Positions 33,174 to 45,730 of a stretch of 64,000 nucleotides of DNA are shown here, one piece after another. The notes under the pieces are model-generated. The model had not been told where the DNA came from and searched no databases. It saw only the letters and a program-made list of their open reading frames with translations. This stretch comes from Apodemus sylvaticus. Taxonomy: Eukaryota > Chordata > Mammalia > Rodentia > Muridae. The translations under genes and the position numbers were made by a program. The stretch's first letter is position 1; each line of letters opens with the position of its first letter. The DNA lies in assembly GCF_947179515.1 (NCBI RefSeq), contig NC_067480.1, forward strand, positions 12,536,201 through 12,600,200, written 5' to 3'.

Positions 33174-34888
33174 ATTTTTAAAACCAAGAGCCATATTGAC
33201 TTAAAAATCAATTATTTCAATAACAAAACAAAAGATACTTTTGCCTAGTGATATTGTATTGCATTTCATATTGTGCCTTCTCACACAGTAGCATTCTAAT
33301 GCTTGATGAAGTTACTTTCCTTAACATATTAAGATGCTGTTTTTTTTTTAATAAAAGACTTTCATCTCTATATCCTTGGCAATATAAGTAATTCCTTTAT
33401 GGTCATTGTAATGCTGAGCAATAATAAACTCATTACCCGTGGTGAATACAAATGTAAGGTGATAGTTAGCTAAATAATGTGTGCCACATACTTGTAAGAA
33501 GCACTAATTTAGAAATTTGGAGCAACCAAAGGGAATATCAATGAGGAATAACCTAGAGCAAGAAGAACTCAGTTTGATGAATTGGTCTATATTAAAGAAG
33601 TTCTAGGACTTTTTTTTTTCTTTTCTCAACTATAGCAATAAAACAGACAAAACTTTCAAGTGAGAAAGTAATATTTTACTCTTGGAAAAAATGAAAACTT
33701 CGAACCTTTTTCCTTAAGGGAAGAATTTTGCATTTAAACCATTGACTCTTTAGAGACTTTTCAGGATGAAAAAAATCAAAAGATTCATTTTACTTGGAGC
33801 ATTAAAAAAGATGAAACACAAGGGGCTCCTGGTGTCTCTCTCATTTGAGCTCAGTGTCACGATGGTTTGATAGGGCCTGAACATTCATTTAAAAAGATAT
33901 GCCAAGTAATTAAAAATATTGCAGGTAAGTTGAACATTTGACCTATTTGCTTATTTTAAGCTCTACCTCGGGACCACTCCTATTCCTTATTGGAGGCTAT
34001 TCTGCAGAACTTATAGGCCACACATATATTTAGCATGATGAATGTCTGTGCTAAAAGGCTACAGGGTGTCCCACCTGAGGCAGCATTTTCTACAAGTGTG
34101 GAAACTTGGTGTGAGATCGAGGTTTACTGCAGCACCCTAAGGAATTAAGAAAAGTTATATTCTAACATATGAATATTCAGGAGGAACAGCCCATAAATGT
34201 ACTGAGTTTCCATCAAACCTCTCAAGCAAACTGGTGATAAAATACAGCTTTAAATGAAAGGATTCTATTTCCATGGCTGCATTTGTTCAACATTATGTTT
34301 TAATGTCCTCATTACTGTATTCATTTATATGTTCATCTACTCATTTATTCAACATATATTGACTGATCATCAATTCTGTCTCCAGAAGCTCCACAGTTGT
34401 ACACAGTGGTGAGGAAAGTGAGGATGGTGAGTTCTAGTCTTTAGCTTGGTGTTGAAAATATAAGAAAATAAGTATAGAAAAATATACGATAGCCCTCTTT
34501 TTTTTCCACTAAAAAGAAAACTGAAAACACTAATTCCTAACAATCAAATATTTATATCTGCTCCTCGCTTTGGAGGTGGCTCTGCTTGTATGTTTCTTCA
34601 TGACAGGTGGCTTCCTTGTTTTGGCATCTGTGGTGGGTCATCACATTGCAGTAGGCCCACAGGACAGACTGAAACCCCCTCACAAACAGGGCAGCAAATA
34701 AAAAAATAATGATTTTATAAAATGCAAGGGTGGTAGGTAGATGGTGTTAGAGTACACAATCTGCTTTAACATCACTACTTCAATGACCTATGACCTCCTA
34801 TAAATTTCCTACTCTGAAAGGCTCTACCACACGCACCTAGACACAAAGCTTTTAAAGTATAAGTCTCTGAAGTCTTGATTGTCTTAAT
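33172..34888. other. Non-genic stretch, possible ancient L2-type relic
   Basis: No exon is seen. Around 34315-34430 the text CATTTATTCAACATATATTGAC followed by a CACAGTTGTACACAGTGGTGA-like segment faintly recalls an ancient mammalian L2/MIR-type repeat, but the match is too weak to claim. Confidence 0.35.
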
Positions 34889-35109
34889 CAGTGGCTGTCA
34901 GACTTTGTGTCCTGATTCCCTTGGTGGCTGAACAACCCTTGAACGAGGGTTGCTTAAGACCACCTGAATACCAGATAATAACATTATGATTAGTCAGACT
35001 AGCAAAATTACAGTTATGAAGTAGCACTGAAAATATTTCTATGGTTACAAGTCAATCACTACAGCATGGAGATACATGTTAATGGGTCAAAGCAACAGAA
35101 AGACTACTG
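34889..35109 (-). mobile_element. URR1-like nonautonomous hAT DNA transposon
   Basis: About 221 bp begin CAGTGGCTGTCAGA and end AAAGACTACTG, with internal CAAAATTACAGTTATGAAGTA and TTAATGGGTCAAAGCA. Reverse-complementing gives the same word order as 45509-45730, so the two are members of one family in opposite orientation. The flanking 8-mers GTCTTAAT and CTCTAGAC match at only four positions, consistent with age. No transposase is encoded. Confidence 0.75.
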
Positions 35110-36289
35110 CTCTAGACCATGGCAGGGTTTGTTGATTGACACTTTCTGTGTGATATGGGCACAATGTGATGGATAGGAAGGAAGAAGTTCAGTCTTAGTA
35201 AACATGGTTTCACAAGCCACATTTTGCTGCTGCTTACCAAGAAAGTATCAAAGGATAGGAGGACAGAGACATACATAGCTTATTGGGAAACAGATCATTT
35301 TTGCAGAAACAAAATACAAAACCCCAGAAACTGGAGTGTGATTGACAGGTTTGGAAAACACCAGATAGGCTTCTTGCTTGTGGAAATTAATCCAGAGACA
35401 GAACCTTGAGGGGTTTTTTGTTTGGTTGGTTTTGTTTTTGTTTTTGTTTTTTTGTTTTTGTGCTAGATATGGAGCTAATAGAAGACCTCAGTTAGGTCTA
35501 AGATGGTATGATGTAGGTTTCAATAGAAAAACGTGGCTTCTGTATTGAGAATTGCTGACACATGAGCTAGAAGGCAAGCTGTTGTTCACTCAAAATCTTT
35601 ACCTGAAACCTGGATGAGAAATGATAGTGACAGATAAGTACTAAATACAAGCCGTCTGCTAGATACACTCTGACTCTACAGCAAATAGAATCTGATCACC
35701 AGAGACACGGCTGCTCCTTTCTTTTGAAGAACAGACTGGTTTTCTTGTTACTAGGGGTTACCAGTTTCAATATAGTTTTCCCAGTTTACTTCAAATTTGT
35801 GATACATGTTGAATAATTTTTGGTATATCACATGTAATTTAGTTGTCATACAAATTCACCCTATATAATAGATAGTATCAGAGTTATTTTAAAATGGAGT
35901 TTGTATTTGAAATCAAATCTAACTGGGCATCCTGTAATTTTATGTGACAAATATGCACATCTTAACTTAATTTTACACACTATCTCTAGTTTCACTGGAT
36001 GTCTACTTCTAGCTTTTGTTGAAACTGTTTTATGTCTTTCTCTGCATGCAGAAGTATTATTCTATTAACTCCAAGCCTCTGAAGCAATGGCTTTTTCTAC
36101 AAGGCCTCAGGATCTGGGTGAAGTTTTCTTTCTCACTAGTATACTGGCTTTATATCAGTTAGAGAATAATCTAAAGGACACATTAATGGTTATTTTTTTC
36201 ACTATTTTTTGCCATAGTGGTTGATCATATCTAGTATCCTGTATCCCATGTCTTGTATCCTGCATCCTAAGTCATGTGGAGGGCACTAC
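35110..36289. other. Non-genic stretch
   Basis: No exon or defined repeat; a T/G-rich simple tract lies at 35410-35462. Confidence 0.55.
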
Positions 36290-37612
36290 TCTGCTGTGTC
36301 TCATCTTTCTTGGGAACACCCTTTAAAAGACACTTGCTCAACTATGTTCAAACCAGCTTTATTGGTAACAGTCAGAAACTGGCCAAAACTGAAATGTCCC
36401 TCAACCAAAAATTGTATAATGAAAATGTGGTACATTCACAAAGTGGAATACTACTCAGCTATTAACATCAAAGACATCATGAATTTGCAGTCAAATAGAT
36501 GGAACTAGAAAACATCATCCTCAGTGAGGTAACCAGACAAAGAAAGATATGAATAGTGTGTGCAAGTGTATATTAGCTATAGATAACCGTATTAGAATCC
36601 ACATACTCTAAGAACTAAGTAATAAGGATGGCCCACGGATAATGCTTGAATCTTAGAAGAGAAAAAAAATAGACATCTGAGACAGATGGAAGTAGGGAAC
36701 TGGGAGGGAGAGGGGATTGGGAGGGGAATAAGGAATAGGGAAATTGGTGTGAAGGGACCATCTCTGGGACTTGCTGGAGACCTGGGACTGAAGAGGCTGC
36801 TGGGCGTCTATAAGAGTGAACCTAGCTGAGACTCCTAACAGACAGGAATATAGAAGTTGATGTGACCACCTCCTGTAGCCACAGGGGACTTCCAGTAGAG
36901 GTAAGGGAACACCAACCTCCACACAAATCAAAATGTGTCCTACATAAATGATGGAGTAGAGGTTGAAGGAATAGCCAGCCAATGACTGGCCTCACTTGAG
37001 ACCCACCTCATGAGGGGAACCAACCCCTGGCAGTATTAATAATACTCTCCTGTGCTTGAGAACAGGAGCCTAGAGTAACTGTCCTCTGAGATGCTTCATC
37101 CAGCAGGTGATAGAAACAGTTGCAGAGACACATGGCCAAATATTAGGCAGAGCTTGGGTGTCTTGTGTAAGAATGGGGGAAAAGATTGATGAAGTCAGGG
37201 GAGTCAAAGACACCAGAAGAAAGTCTACAAAGTCAACTAATGTGAACCCATGAAGACTCAGAGTCTGACCCCGAATGGGCTAGACCTAGACCCCCTACAC
37301 ATTTGTAGCAAGTGTGCAACTTAGACTTCATGTGGGCCCCCTAACAATTGGGGTGGGAGCTGTCTCTGACTGTGTTGCCTGCCACAGGATCTCCTTTCCC
37401 TTTTGGGCTGCCTTGTCTGGCCTCAGTGGGAGTGATGTGTCCTGGAAGATTGGTACTCAAGGAGAGCTTGCCCTTCTCTGAGGAAAAGGGGATGGGAGGT
37501 TGGGGGAGGGGTGGGAGGGTTGAACTGGAAGGAGAGAAGGAAGGAGGGTGCTGTGAACAGGATGTAGTGTGAATAAATAAACAAATTCAGGAAAGATTAA
37601 AAAAAGAAAAAT
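36290..37612 (+). mobile_element. Old rodent L1 3' end (ORF2 C-terminus and 3' UTR)
   Basis: Codons for DTCSTMFKPALL, MKMWYIHKVEYYSAI and a degenerate WMELENIILSE-like segment (36330-36530) identify the ORF2 end. A roughly 1-kb 3' UTR follows, unlike the short L1Md one, with a purine-rich tract (37485-37560), an AATAAATAAA signal (37571-37580) and an A-rich end. The element is 5'-truncated and broken. Confidence 0.78.
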
Positions 37613-38149
37613 TGAAATAAAATGTCAATGACAAAAATAAAGAAATTCACTTTGAACTCGAGATTCCCAGCTCTCTCAAACATTCCCTGCATGCACTCCT
37701 ATCCTTTGTTACCTGTTACTGTTTTTAAATTTTTCTCATGTGTTTGTTCAGCAACCTCTCTGCTTTCCATGGTCTTCTGAAGGCACTGGATTTGTGTGTG
37801 TGTAGTTATTTTGAAATAGTGACTTGAAAAACATTTTAGTTCAACTAATTCATTCTTATGAATTCTCTCTCTGGTGGCTTCAAGTAAGCATAGGCGTTTG
37901 TGATTATTGACCTTTTTTTTTTTTTTGGTCATTACCATTGCTAATTGATCATTTCTAATATTGTTGGTGACAGTGTTTCCTTCCCGCTTCCATATGCTAG
38001 GTGAAATAAATGATGTTTTTTGAAAAAAAAATCAAACAGACTATCACATCACATTCTATCCAATCCAAAGAGACTAGATAGAACGCCAGCCTTGTTGTAA
38101 CCAACAAGAAGGAAGTTACCACAAAGGAGAATTCAAATAAAGAAAAATA

Positions 38150-38350
38150 TTAAAGTAGGCATCCCAGTACTGAGAGGGGACAGTGCTGAGAGGGTAGGTG
38201 TACACAAGCCCCATCCCAATGCAGAAGCTATTTCCAGTTGAGAATCTCCCACAAAGGAAAAATTAGTTTTTGCCAGTAGAGTCTCACTGTGTACACAAGC
38301 CACACTTAAGGAGAGGTGTGATACTGAATAGTTAATGGACAACACAAAAG
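38150..38350 (+). mobile_element. L1 (Lx-like) 3' UTR fragment
   Basis: The segment with GCAGAAGCTATTTCCAGTTG, CCAGTAGAGTCTCACTGTG and TAATGGACAACACAAAAG parallels 23175-23285 (GGAGTCTTACTGGATAT ... GGCCAACACAAAAC). It is followed by a GA microsatellite where the other copy has GT. Confidence 0.55.
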
Positions 38351-38364
38351 AAACTCATTGTTAT

Positions 38365-38369
<5 letters not shown>

Positions 38370-38416
<47 letters not shown>
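38370..38416. repeat. (GA)n microsatellite
   Basis: About 23 uninterrupted GA units. Confidence 0.97.
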
Positions 38417-38419
<3 letters not shown>

Positions 38420-39001
38420 ATAATGCTCTCTCTCATAGGGTGTCAGTTGTGGGTTTTGAGCAGGGTTCCACATTCTGCTCAGAGCTCAGAGCACTGGGCA
38501 AGGAGGACGCAGGTGTTTGGACTGCACACGTCCCCACATAACCGCCAGATTGATGTCAGGCTTTGAGAAGTTGTAGAACCTGGCTCTGTGGGTGGAAAAG
38601 GGCAGTCCTTGGGGTTGCCCAGGGAGCTGTCAGGGTGGAGCTGGAGGGCAATAGGTTCACAGTCTTGGACACCGCAGATGCCTCTGGATGTCTCTCTCTG
38701 GAGTGCCTGTACCTGCAAATGTTCTGTGCCTTTTAATGAAGCAGCTCTGGGTTGAGTACATCCTCAAGTACTTACAAACATTAATTTAGCATTGTCAGAT
38801 CTTGTCATATCTTGTCTAAGCATGTCCCTATAAACACCATTGATACCAAACCTGACTCTATCTTCTTTTCTTAAATATCTCATTTAATCATTGTAGGCAT
38901 ACTAGGAATATTTTACCAGGTATAGATTTTTAAATGTCCAGATTAATTTTGAGTCTTTACCTATCACTTTCCCCATGATTTTCAATGCTTCCCTCCGCTC
39001 C

Positions 39002-39039
<38 letters not shown>

Positions 39040-40678
39040 CAGAGTATGTGCTTTCTCAAGTAGTAAAATTTCAGTCATTAAGGGAAAAACAAAAACATCA
39101 CTTGATATATTATTTAATAACAAATAAATTAAGTAACTTCATTATAAAATACATCAGGCCTGGCTCAGACAAATCTTATGGAGGTATATGGAAAACCTAA
39201 CAATGTTACAACTGTAGTGATCAAGAAAAAAAGAACAAATGAGACAATGAATTCCATTTTCAAAACACCTGGAAGTATAAGGTCATTTTCATCCACTCAA
39301 TTACTATGTGCACTAATGCCTGATTATATCTATGTGCACTAATGCCTGAGTATATCTTTATTTGCTTGATTCTTGTTTTCTTCTTTCCCAACACCTATTA
39401 TGACATACCAGAATACTTCTCTAAATTCCAAATTAAAGACCCAACCTTTAATTGGAAGAGTAAACTGATTGTTTCTCTAATTATCTGTGATTCTTTCTTA
39501 GTGTACAAGATCTACACTTCGTCCTGTTCCTGGGCTTTAGCATATTGGAGTATTTGGGTACAGCAGTGCTTGTCTGAAATGCCCTTTCCTTCTTTCCCCA
39601 GGTTTTGAAGTTTCCCATCTTTCAAGGATCACATTTACACCTCTTTTCCTTCTGAACTCTCCTTGATATGCTTATTATTTTACAGTTGTAATTTTTATTT
39701 AGTCATTAAAACATCATTAAATATTATCTGTGTTTAGAGTATAAGCAAGATGATTTATGTATTTCTAAAGTTTGTATTTAGGGTTTAGGGTTATTTTTAC
39801 TACTTAATTTTCAAAATTTATTACCCATTATCACTAACAACAGTCTTTCTGATATGCAATGTTGATTATATGACATTTTTCCTTTGTTTGATTTTCTGTG
39901 AGCTTATCAATATTTTAAACCCTCGCTATTTCCTTTTAGTTGATCTTAGCTTCTTGAGTCAAATCTTTGTTAACAGATAGGATTTTAGAACATTTCCCCA
40001 AGAGAGCTACTTCAAGCTATTTAAGCCACCATCAGCTCCTGATTTAGCATTTTTAATAAACTTCCTAGGGCAAAGGATTAATTTCCCAGGACCCTCTTTA
40101 TTCTTGATGTAGAAGTGTAATGTGCAATTGAGGGTGGATGATTGTCTGCCTGCTGTCCTCCCTGCATGTGCAAGTTCAGGGACTGAATAAAGACAGGGCA
40201 GACAAACCTATTCATCGTACGTAAAATTCATTGCTAAATAAAAATAGAAACAAATACTTATAAATGCAAATACAATTACTCCCACCAATTTAAAGTTAAC
40301 ATATTAAAAAAATCCATTCTGCTGAGATAGCTTATAGTCAAATCTCTTAGGCTAAATTGCCGACATGTATGTTGGGTCTTACTCTAGTAAAAGTGATTCT
40401 ACTGCTGAAACACATAGTAGTGGACAGCAAGAGGTAAGCTTCAGCATTGATAGGTGAATTAGGAAAATAACTCTTAATAATTTCTGAATACCTTGAAAAT
40501 AGGCCCAGGAAATCACAAAATATTTTCTCAATATATGTATGTGATTATTAGAATACCTGCAGAAATATATATTCATGTATTTCTAATTATATGTATATCT
40601 TCCTCTTCTATCACCTATATACATTAGGAATATTATATGTATGCATGCATGTATGTATATGTCCATATGTCTCTCTGT

Positions 40679-40727
<49 letters not shown>

Positions 40728-41289
40728 ATCTTAAGCTATTTTATATGATTCCGTACTCTCCAATTTAAGGTCATGGATAAGTGTTTCAAAGGATGGGGAA
40801 CAGTGGGAAGCCATCTGGAAATTAGAAGATAAAAGACATAGTTGATTGACAATAACCTTCTCATGATTTCTGATATGGTCTGCTATAGCTTTTTTATGTC
40901 AAACAGACTTCAAAACTGTTCGGGCAAAGAACATCCCGCCAGAAAAGTAAAAGTCAATGCCATTGGCAATGTCCTCATGGCAGTTTTTAATGGAAGATTT
41001 TAAAAATTATGAATACATTTACTTCATTGAGTAATATTTCTGTGCATGAATGATTTTTCAATTTTTTCATAATATGTCTAGAATGAGATGGAGAATTCAA
41101 TATCAACATATCATAGTCATTTTATTCACTAAATTATGTTATTCTGGTGCTTAATGGATGACTAGTGTTACAAGCACTCTCTATGCTTATAGAGGACTCA
41201 GGTTTGGTCACTGGTACCCACAAGTCTGTTCACTATTGTGTGGGACCCTACAGAGAAAATATCTTATTTGATTCCCTGAATATGACTTA
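38417..41289. other. Non-genic stretch with two microsatellites
   Basis: No exon is recognised. A (TC)n run lies at 39003-39037 and an (ATCT)n run at 40678-40729. 38420-38740 is locally GC-richer but has no long frame or splice-framed exon that I can support. A 22-bp phrase (CTATGTGCACTAATGCCTGA...) is repeated near 39303 and 39330. Confidence 0.55.
40678..40729. repeat. (ATCT)n microsatellite
   Basis: About 12 tetranucleotide units in tandem, near-perfect. Confidence 0.97.
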
Positions 41290-41645
41290 TATGATTGGCA
41301 TGATAATTTCAATCCCATCCATTCCATTCATTGGCCATGACTTTTTTTTTTTATTTTTAGTTATGACCAAATAAAATTACATTGTATATGCACCCACTTT
41401 CTTCCTTTAATTATTCATGGCATCTAATTCCATTTCGTACAGTTATAAACATAGATGTGGCAATATCTCTGAAGCATTACTTAGAGTTTTTGACTATAGC
41501 TCAGAAATTGTATCACTGGATCACGTCAGATTTGTTTTAGTGTGTATGCTTTGGTTTTTATTTTAGCAGTTTCGATGTTGATTTTCATAGTGAATGCACC
41601 AGTTTATATTTTCTCCAACAGTAAGGCTCACCCTTTTACTTTACC
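41290..41645 (-). mobile_element. Old L1 ORF2 C-terminal fragment
   Basis: The + strand carries the reverse complement of ORF2's end: GACCAAATAAAATTACATTGT, TTATTCATGGCATCTAATTCC, ATTGTATCACTGGATCACGT, and GTGAATGCACCAGTTTATAT with TTCTCCAACAGTAAGG. The order matches 62800-63110 with heavy divergence. It is interrupted at its right side by younger L1 pieces. Confidence 0.72.
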
Positions 41646-41649
41646 AACA

Positions 41650-42115
41650 TTTGAATTGTTTGTTTGTTTGTTTTTTGTTTAATTTAATTTAATATTTTAA
41701 CTCATTCACTTAACATCCTGCTCATTGCCCACCTCCCAGTTACCCCCTCCCACAATCCTTTCCCCATCCACTCTTTCCATTCTCCTTTGAGGGGGTGGAA
41801 CCCCACCCGAGGTTTTGCACCCCACCCTGGCACTTCAAGTCACTGCAAGGCTAGGCACTTCCTCTTCCACTGAGACCAGACAAGGCAGCTCAGCTAATAG
41901 AACTTATCCCAAGCACAAGCAACAGCTTTTGGGATAGCCCCTGTTCCGGTTGTTCGGGACCCACATATAGGCCAAGTTGCACATGTGGTACACATGTGCT
42001 GGAAGGCCAAACTCCAGCCCATGTAAGGTTTTTGGTTAGTGGTTCAGAATCTGAGAGGATTGCTGGCACACAAAGGGACCTTCACAGGAAGAGCAGAGTC
42101 AGCATTTGTTTTCTT
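41650..42115 (-). mobile_element. Lx-type L1 3' UTR fragment
   Basis: The + strand begins in T-rich sequence (tail complement), then CTCATTGCCCACCTCCCAGTT, CACCCTGGCACTTCAAGTCAC, GAGACCAGACAAGGCAGCTC, GCTTTTGGGATAGCCCCTGTT and GGTTAGTGGTTCAGAATCTG. This is a recognisable Lx 3' UTR on the - strand. No ORF2 is attached. Confidence 0.78.
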
Positions 42116-42181
42116 CATGGTAGGAAGTTTTAAGTTGAAGTTTGATGATTGCAAAGAAGTAACACATCTTTAAAATGTTGA

Positions 42182-42683
42182 AAAGAACCCAGGTATCCCT
42201 CAACAGAAGAATGGATGCAAAAAATGTGGTATATATACACAATGGAGTACTATTCACCCATTAGAAACAATGAATTCGTGAAATTCAGGTAAATGGATGG
42301 AACTGGAGAACATCATACTAAGTGAGGTAACCCAGTCTCAAAAGATCAATCATGGTATGCTCTCACTAATAAGTGGATATTAGCCTGGAAAACTGGAATA
42401 CCCAAAACATAATCCACACATCAAATGAGGTACAAGAAGAACGGAGGAGTGGCCCCTGGTTCTGGAAAGACTCAGTGTAGCAAGCAGTATAAGGCAAAAC
42501 CAGAACAGGGAAGTGGGAAGGGGTGGGTGGGAGAACAGGGGGAGGGAAGGGGGCTAATGTGACTTTCTGGGAGTGGGGGACCAGAAAAGGGGAAATAATT
42601 TGAAATGTAAATAAAAATATATTGAATAAAATAAAATAAAAATAACAAAACAAAACAAAACAAAACAAAAAATAAATAAAATG
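42182..42683 (+). mobile_element. 5'-truncated L1Md 3' end
   Basis: The sequence starts in ORF2 codons for KEPRYPSTEEWMQKMWYIYTMEYYS, ends ORF2 with LISGY and a stop near 42378, and carries a short G-rich 3' UTR and an A-rich tail (AAATAAAATAAAAT... to (AAAAC)n). It closely resembles 1480-1929. Short AAAATGT(T)G-like flanks at 42172 and 42680 may be its duplication. A 3-bp-class deletion at 42285 breaks the frame. Confidence 0.92.
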
Positions 42684-42779
42684 TGTTTTCTCTTTATGTA
42701 TCTTTCTTTGAGAACTACCTATCCAATTCATTAGCTCCTTTATTGATTGAGTAATATACATGAATTTTACTTATTTGTG

Positions 42780-42965
42780 GGGGCTTTTTGGTATTTAATT
42801 TAGCATTTCATTATATATTCTAGATGGTATCACATATCCAACATATAAATCATAAAGATATTATCCCATTCATTTGGCTATTATTTCACACTGGTAATTA
42901 TTTATTTTGCCATACAGAATCTTTTGAATTTCATAACTTATTTTTTTCTTTTTTTCTGTTTTTTT
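42780..42965 (-). mobile_element. Old L1 ORF2 fragment (continuation of 41290-41645)
   Basis: Words such as TTATCCCATTCATTTGGCTATT and TTTTGCCATACAGAATCTTTTG correspond to the ORF2 segment upstream of the 41290-41645 piece. Together they indicate one old - strand L1 split by the two younger insertions between them. Confidence 0.6.
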
Positions 42966-43029
42966 AAACATGTGTTTGTATCAGTGTGTCCCACCTATTC
43001 CTGTGTCTCATGTCTTAACCATTTTTCTC

Positions 43030-43475
43030 TTCCTTTGAGAATTTTTTTGTTTAGTTTTGTTAGTCCAGTTTTAAATGGGATTGCTTGTTTTCTGGTTGTG
43101 CAGTTATTTTTTGAATTTCGTTTTTATTTGATTATTTGATTATTTCTATCTCTGTTTGATTATTTTTGAATATTCTACCATTAGTCCGCTATTGTATATA
43201 AAACTGGCAAAAACTCCCATTCTGGGAGCTACCCCTTCATGACATTGTTGTTATTTTTACTGTAAAGCCTCTTCCGAAGTTCATAAGGTTCATTTGCCAA
43301 GTGTTGCTTTTATTTCTACTTGCTAATAGAGTCCTGTTCAAAGGAGAATCACTTCCTATAGCTATGCATTAAAGAGCAGTCCTCCCCTGCTTCTAGCACT
43401 GAGGAGTACCTGATCCTCTGCTAAGGGCTGATCCATTTACAGTCGAGGTTTGTTTGTTTGCTTTAGATTATAACA
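43030..43475 (-). mobile_element. Second old L1 ORF2 fragment
   Basis: This repeats the ORF2 region already seen at 42780-42965, so it is a different copy. Diagnostic text: AGTTTTAAATGGGATTGCTTG, CCATTAGTCCGCTATTG, TTCATAAGGTTCATTTGCCAAG, GCTAATAGAGTCCTGTTCA, CAGTCCTCCCCTGCTTCTAG. It resumes at 44245. Confidence 0.65.
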
Positions 43476-43484
43476 TAATTAAAA

Positions 43485-44240
43485 TGTTTGCCCCTCCATT
43501 TATGTCCTTCTTAATTTTCCAGTACACTGTTCACTGCTTTTCAAAGCCCTAGCCTTTTCTTGCACTAATTACTATTGCACATATATGTGCATTTGTATTT
43601 GCATGTGTTTTCTAAGTAAAACCTGTAGAGTGCATATGTTACTAGTATGTATGCTCCCTTCCCTGGTCATTTCACACTAGACAACCCGGTGGTGTGCTTT
43701 TCCCAGAGGACCACCTCTCCCATTCCCAGCACTCCCCGCTTCCTCAGTTGCCTAGAGCTCTTTGTGTGTGGTTGACACACCATGGCCCTTTTATGTTCAC
43801 TTTAGCACGCATCAGGCATGCTGGTAAGACTTTATGGTTGTTGCTTCTGACATTACTAGAAGAGACAATCTCACATCAAACTCCTTGATCCTCCGGTTCT
43901 TACAGCCTTTCTGTCCCCACTTCCTCAATGCTCCCTGAGCCTTTGGTGCAGGAGTTGTGGTAAAGCTGTTTCCACTGGTACTTGACTCTAAAACTCTACA
44001 TTTTATCCATCATGCTTTTCTGTAGTGGTTGCTATATGTTGAAAAGAGAAGTTGCCTTGGTAAGGGATGGGAATTACGTTTATTTGTGTTTATAGGGACA
44101 CATATTTATAGATTTTTGTTAACAAATTATGCCATTAATATAGTAACGGTTACAGATTCTCCTCCAATAACCAAGAATTTGCTAGTTTTGAGATATTTAG
44201 CTAGGTTTCCCTCTTTTTGATTGCCTATTAACCTAGTTTC
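43485..44240 (+). repeat. Unassigned old dispersed repeat, copy 2 of 3
   Basis: This is the longest of the three copies and lies between two halves of an old L1 (43030-43475 and 44245-44665), so it inserted into that L1. It shares TTGCCTAGAGCTCTTTGTGTG- and GGCATGCTGGTAAGACTTTATG-like text with copies at 12575 and 50080. No coding capacity is seen. Confidence 0.5.
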
Positions 44241-44244
44241 GTTT

Positions 44245-44665
44245 TTTTATGTTGATATCCAAGTTGGACAACACTGAATATTTTACAATTCTGTCTTTCC
44301 TCCAATGTATATTTCTTCCATTTTTTCTAAAACTTTGCTATCCAAACTTACACTAGCATATCTGGTTTCTCTACTCTATTTCATTAATCTGTCTATTTTT
44401 GTGCTAGTACCATGCTGTTTTATTTCTATGCTCTATTGCATAACTAGAAATTAAGTATAGCTATAACTCCTGCCATATTAATTTTTTCTAGATGGCTTTT
44501 GCTATTTTCTATCTTCTTTGTATTCATGCAAAATTTAAGAGTTTTGTTTTGTTTGCGTATCTGTGAAGAATGGCCCTGGAATGTTGACTGAGATTGCACT
44601 GAATCTGCAGTTATTTTGATTTTATAACTAATGCTGTGACTTTCTTGACCAACACTCTATCATTA
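44245..44665 (-). mobile_element. Old L1 ORF2 fragment (continuation of 43030-43475)
   Basis: Contains TTTCCTCCAATGTATATTTCTTCC, CTATTTCATTAATCTGTCTATTT, GTGCTAGTACCATGCTGTTT and GATTGCACTGAATCTGCAG, the reverse complement of ORF2 sequence just after the RT. It follows on from the 43475 end in ORF2 order. Confidence 0.7.
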
Positions 44666-45029
44666 GAATGTGCTCTTCTGCTTTCTCTTGTCGTATTTTA
44701 TTTCACTAATTAATTTCTTGTTTCATCAATTGCTTCTTCTTCATGGAGAAAAGCCTAACAAGACCTATTTCTATTTCTTAAGCTCTTTCTCTCATAGGGG
44801 TGAAGTGTATTTACATTTTTATCTTCACATGAATTCTTTACTGGATCACAAAGGAGTTTATTCTAACCCAATATTTTCCTTAGAATTTGTTGTACTTTTA
44901 ATTTTATAATTCTTATTTTAATATTTTCATATGATGGATTTTGATCAAATTTCCCCTCCACTACCTCCTCCCATCTCATCCCATCTAGATTCCACTTAAT
45001 TAAATAATTTTAGGTTCTTTTGCTCTCCT

Positions 45030-45097
<68 letters not shown>

Positions 45098-45508
45098 CTC
45101 TCTGTCTCTCTCTCTCACACACACATACACGCATAGTTGTGAATTAATAAAATTTGATTTTTGTTTATTTAGTTTGTTTAATTTGAAGTTCTTATTTTTT
45201 TATTTCATGTTATTTTATTGAGGAAGTTTGTCACTCTGTAAGCTGAGATGTCTTGAAGTTTGTGGTAAACTACCTACCTCAAAATCCAAAATACTGCCAT
45301 TTAGGCAGCAGCCAGTGAGTTCAGCTTTGCTGGTGATTTTACTTAATGTGTATGATAATGTCACTCTTTACTATGAGTATTACATAATTAATATGCATAT
45401 ATGACACATTCCAATATACATTTTACTTTCTGAAAATGATTTAAGGAGATCGACATTCAATAGCATTGGTTACAGAGAACTCAAGATGTTGACAATGACA
45501 ACTTAGCA
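44666..45508. other. Non-genic stretch with TC microsatellite and possible proto-B1
   Basis: Contains a long (TC)n run (45031-45118). At 45215-45310 the - strand weakly resembles a 7SL-derived proto-B1 (GTCACTCTGTAAGCTGAGATG, CTACCTACCTCAAAATCC). Confidence 0.5.
45031..45118. repeat. (TC)n microsatellite
   Basis: About 31 uninterrupted TC units then a TGTA/TGTC-interrupted end leading into a short CA run. It is one of the longest pure tracts in the window. Confidence 0.97.
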
Positions 45509-45730
45509 CAATGTTTCTCACCTCTCTGATGCTGCAGTCCTTTAGATACTAATGTTGTAGTGATCCCCAACCATAAAATTATTTTCATTGATACTTCATA
45601 TCTGTAAGTTTGCTTCTCTGGTAAATCATGATGTAAATATTTAATATTCCGGATATATGATATGTGACCCCCAAAATGTGAAAGAGTCCTTCAACCCCAA
45701 CGGGATCATTATTTAGATGGAGAACTGCTG
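45509..45730 (+). mobile_element. URR1-like nonautonomous hAT DNA transposon
   Basis: About 222 bp begin CAATGTTTCTCACC and end GGAGAACTGCTG, imperfect terminal inverted repeats. Internal text includes AACCATAAAATTATTTTCATT and GATATGTGACCCCCAAAATG. Flanking 8-mers ACTTAGCA (45501-45508) and ACTTAGAC (45731-45738) are an 8-bp duplication with six of eight positions matching, as expected for hAT insertion. It has no transposase gene. Confidence 0.85.

Noticed and set aside
34315..34430. Possible ancient L2 or MIR relic
   Set aside because: Only a short TTCAACATATATTGA-like phrase resembles those families; not enough to list as an element.
38420..38740. GC-richer block considered as an exon or CpG island
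   Set aside because: CpG is not enriched, no frame longer than about 79 codons exists, and nothing resembles a known protein.
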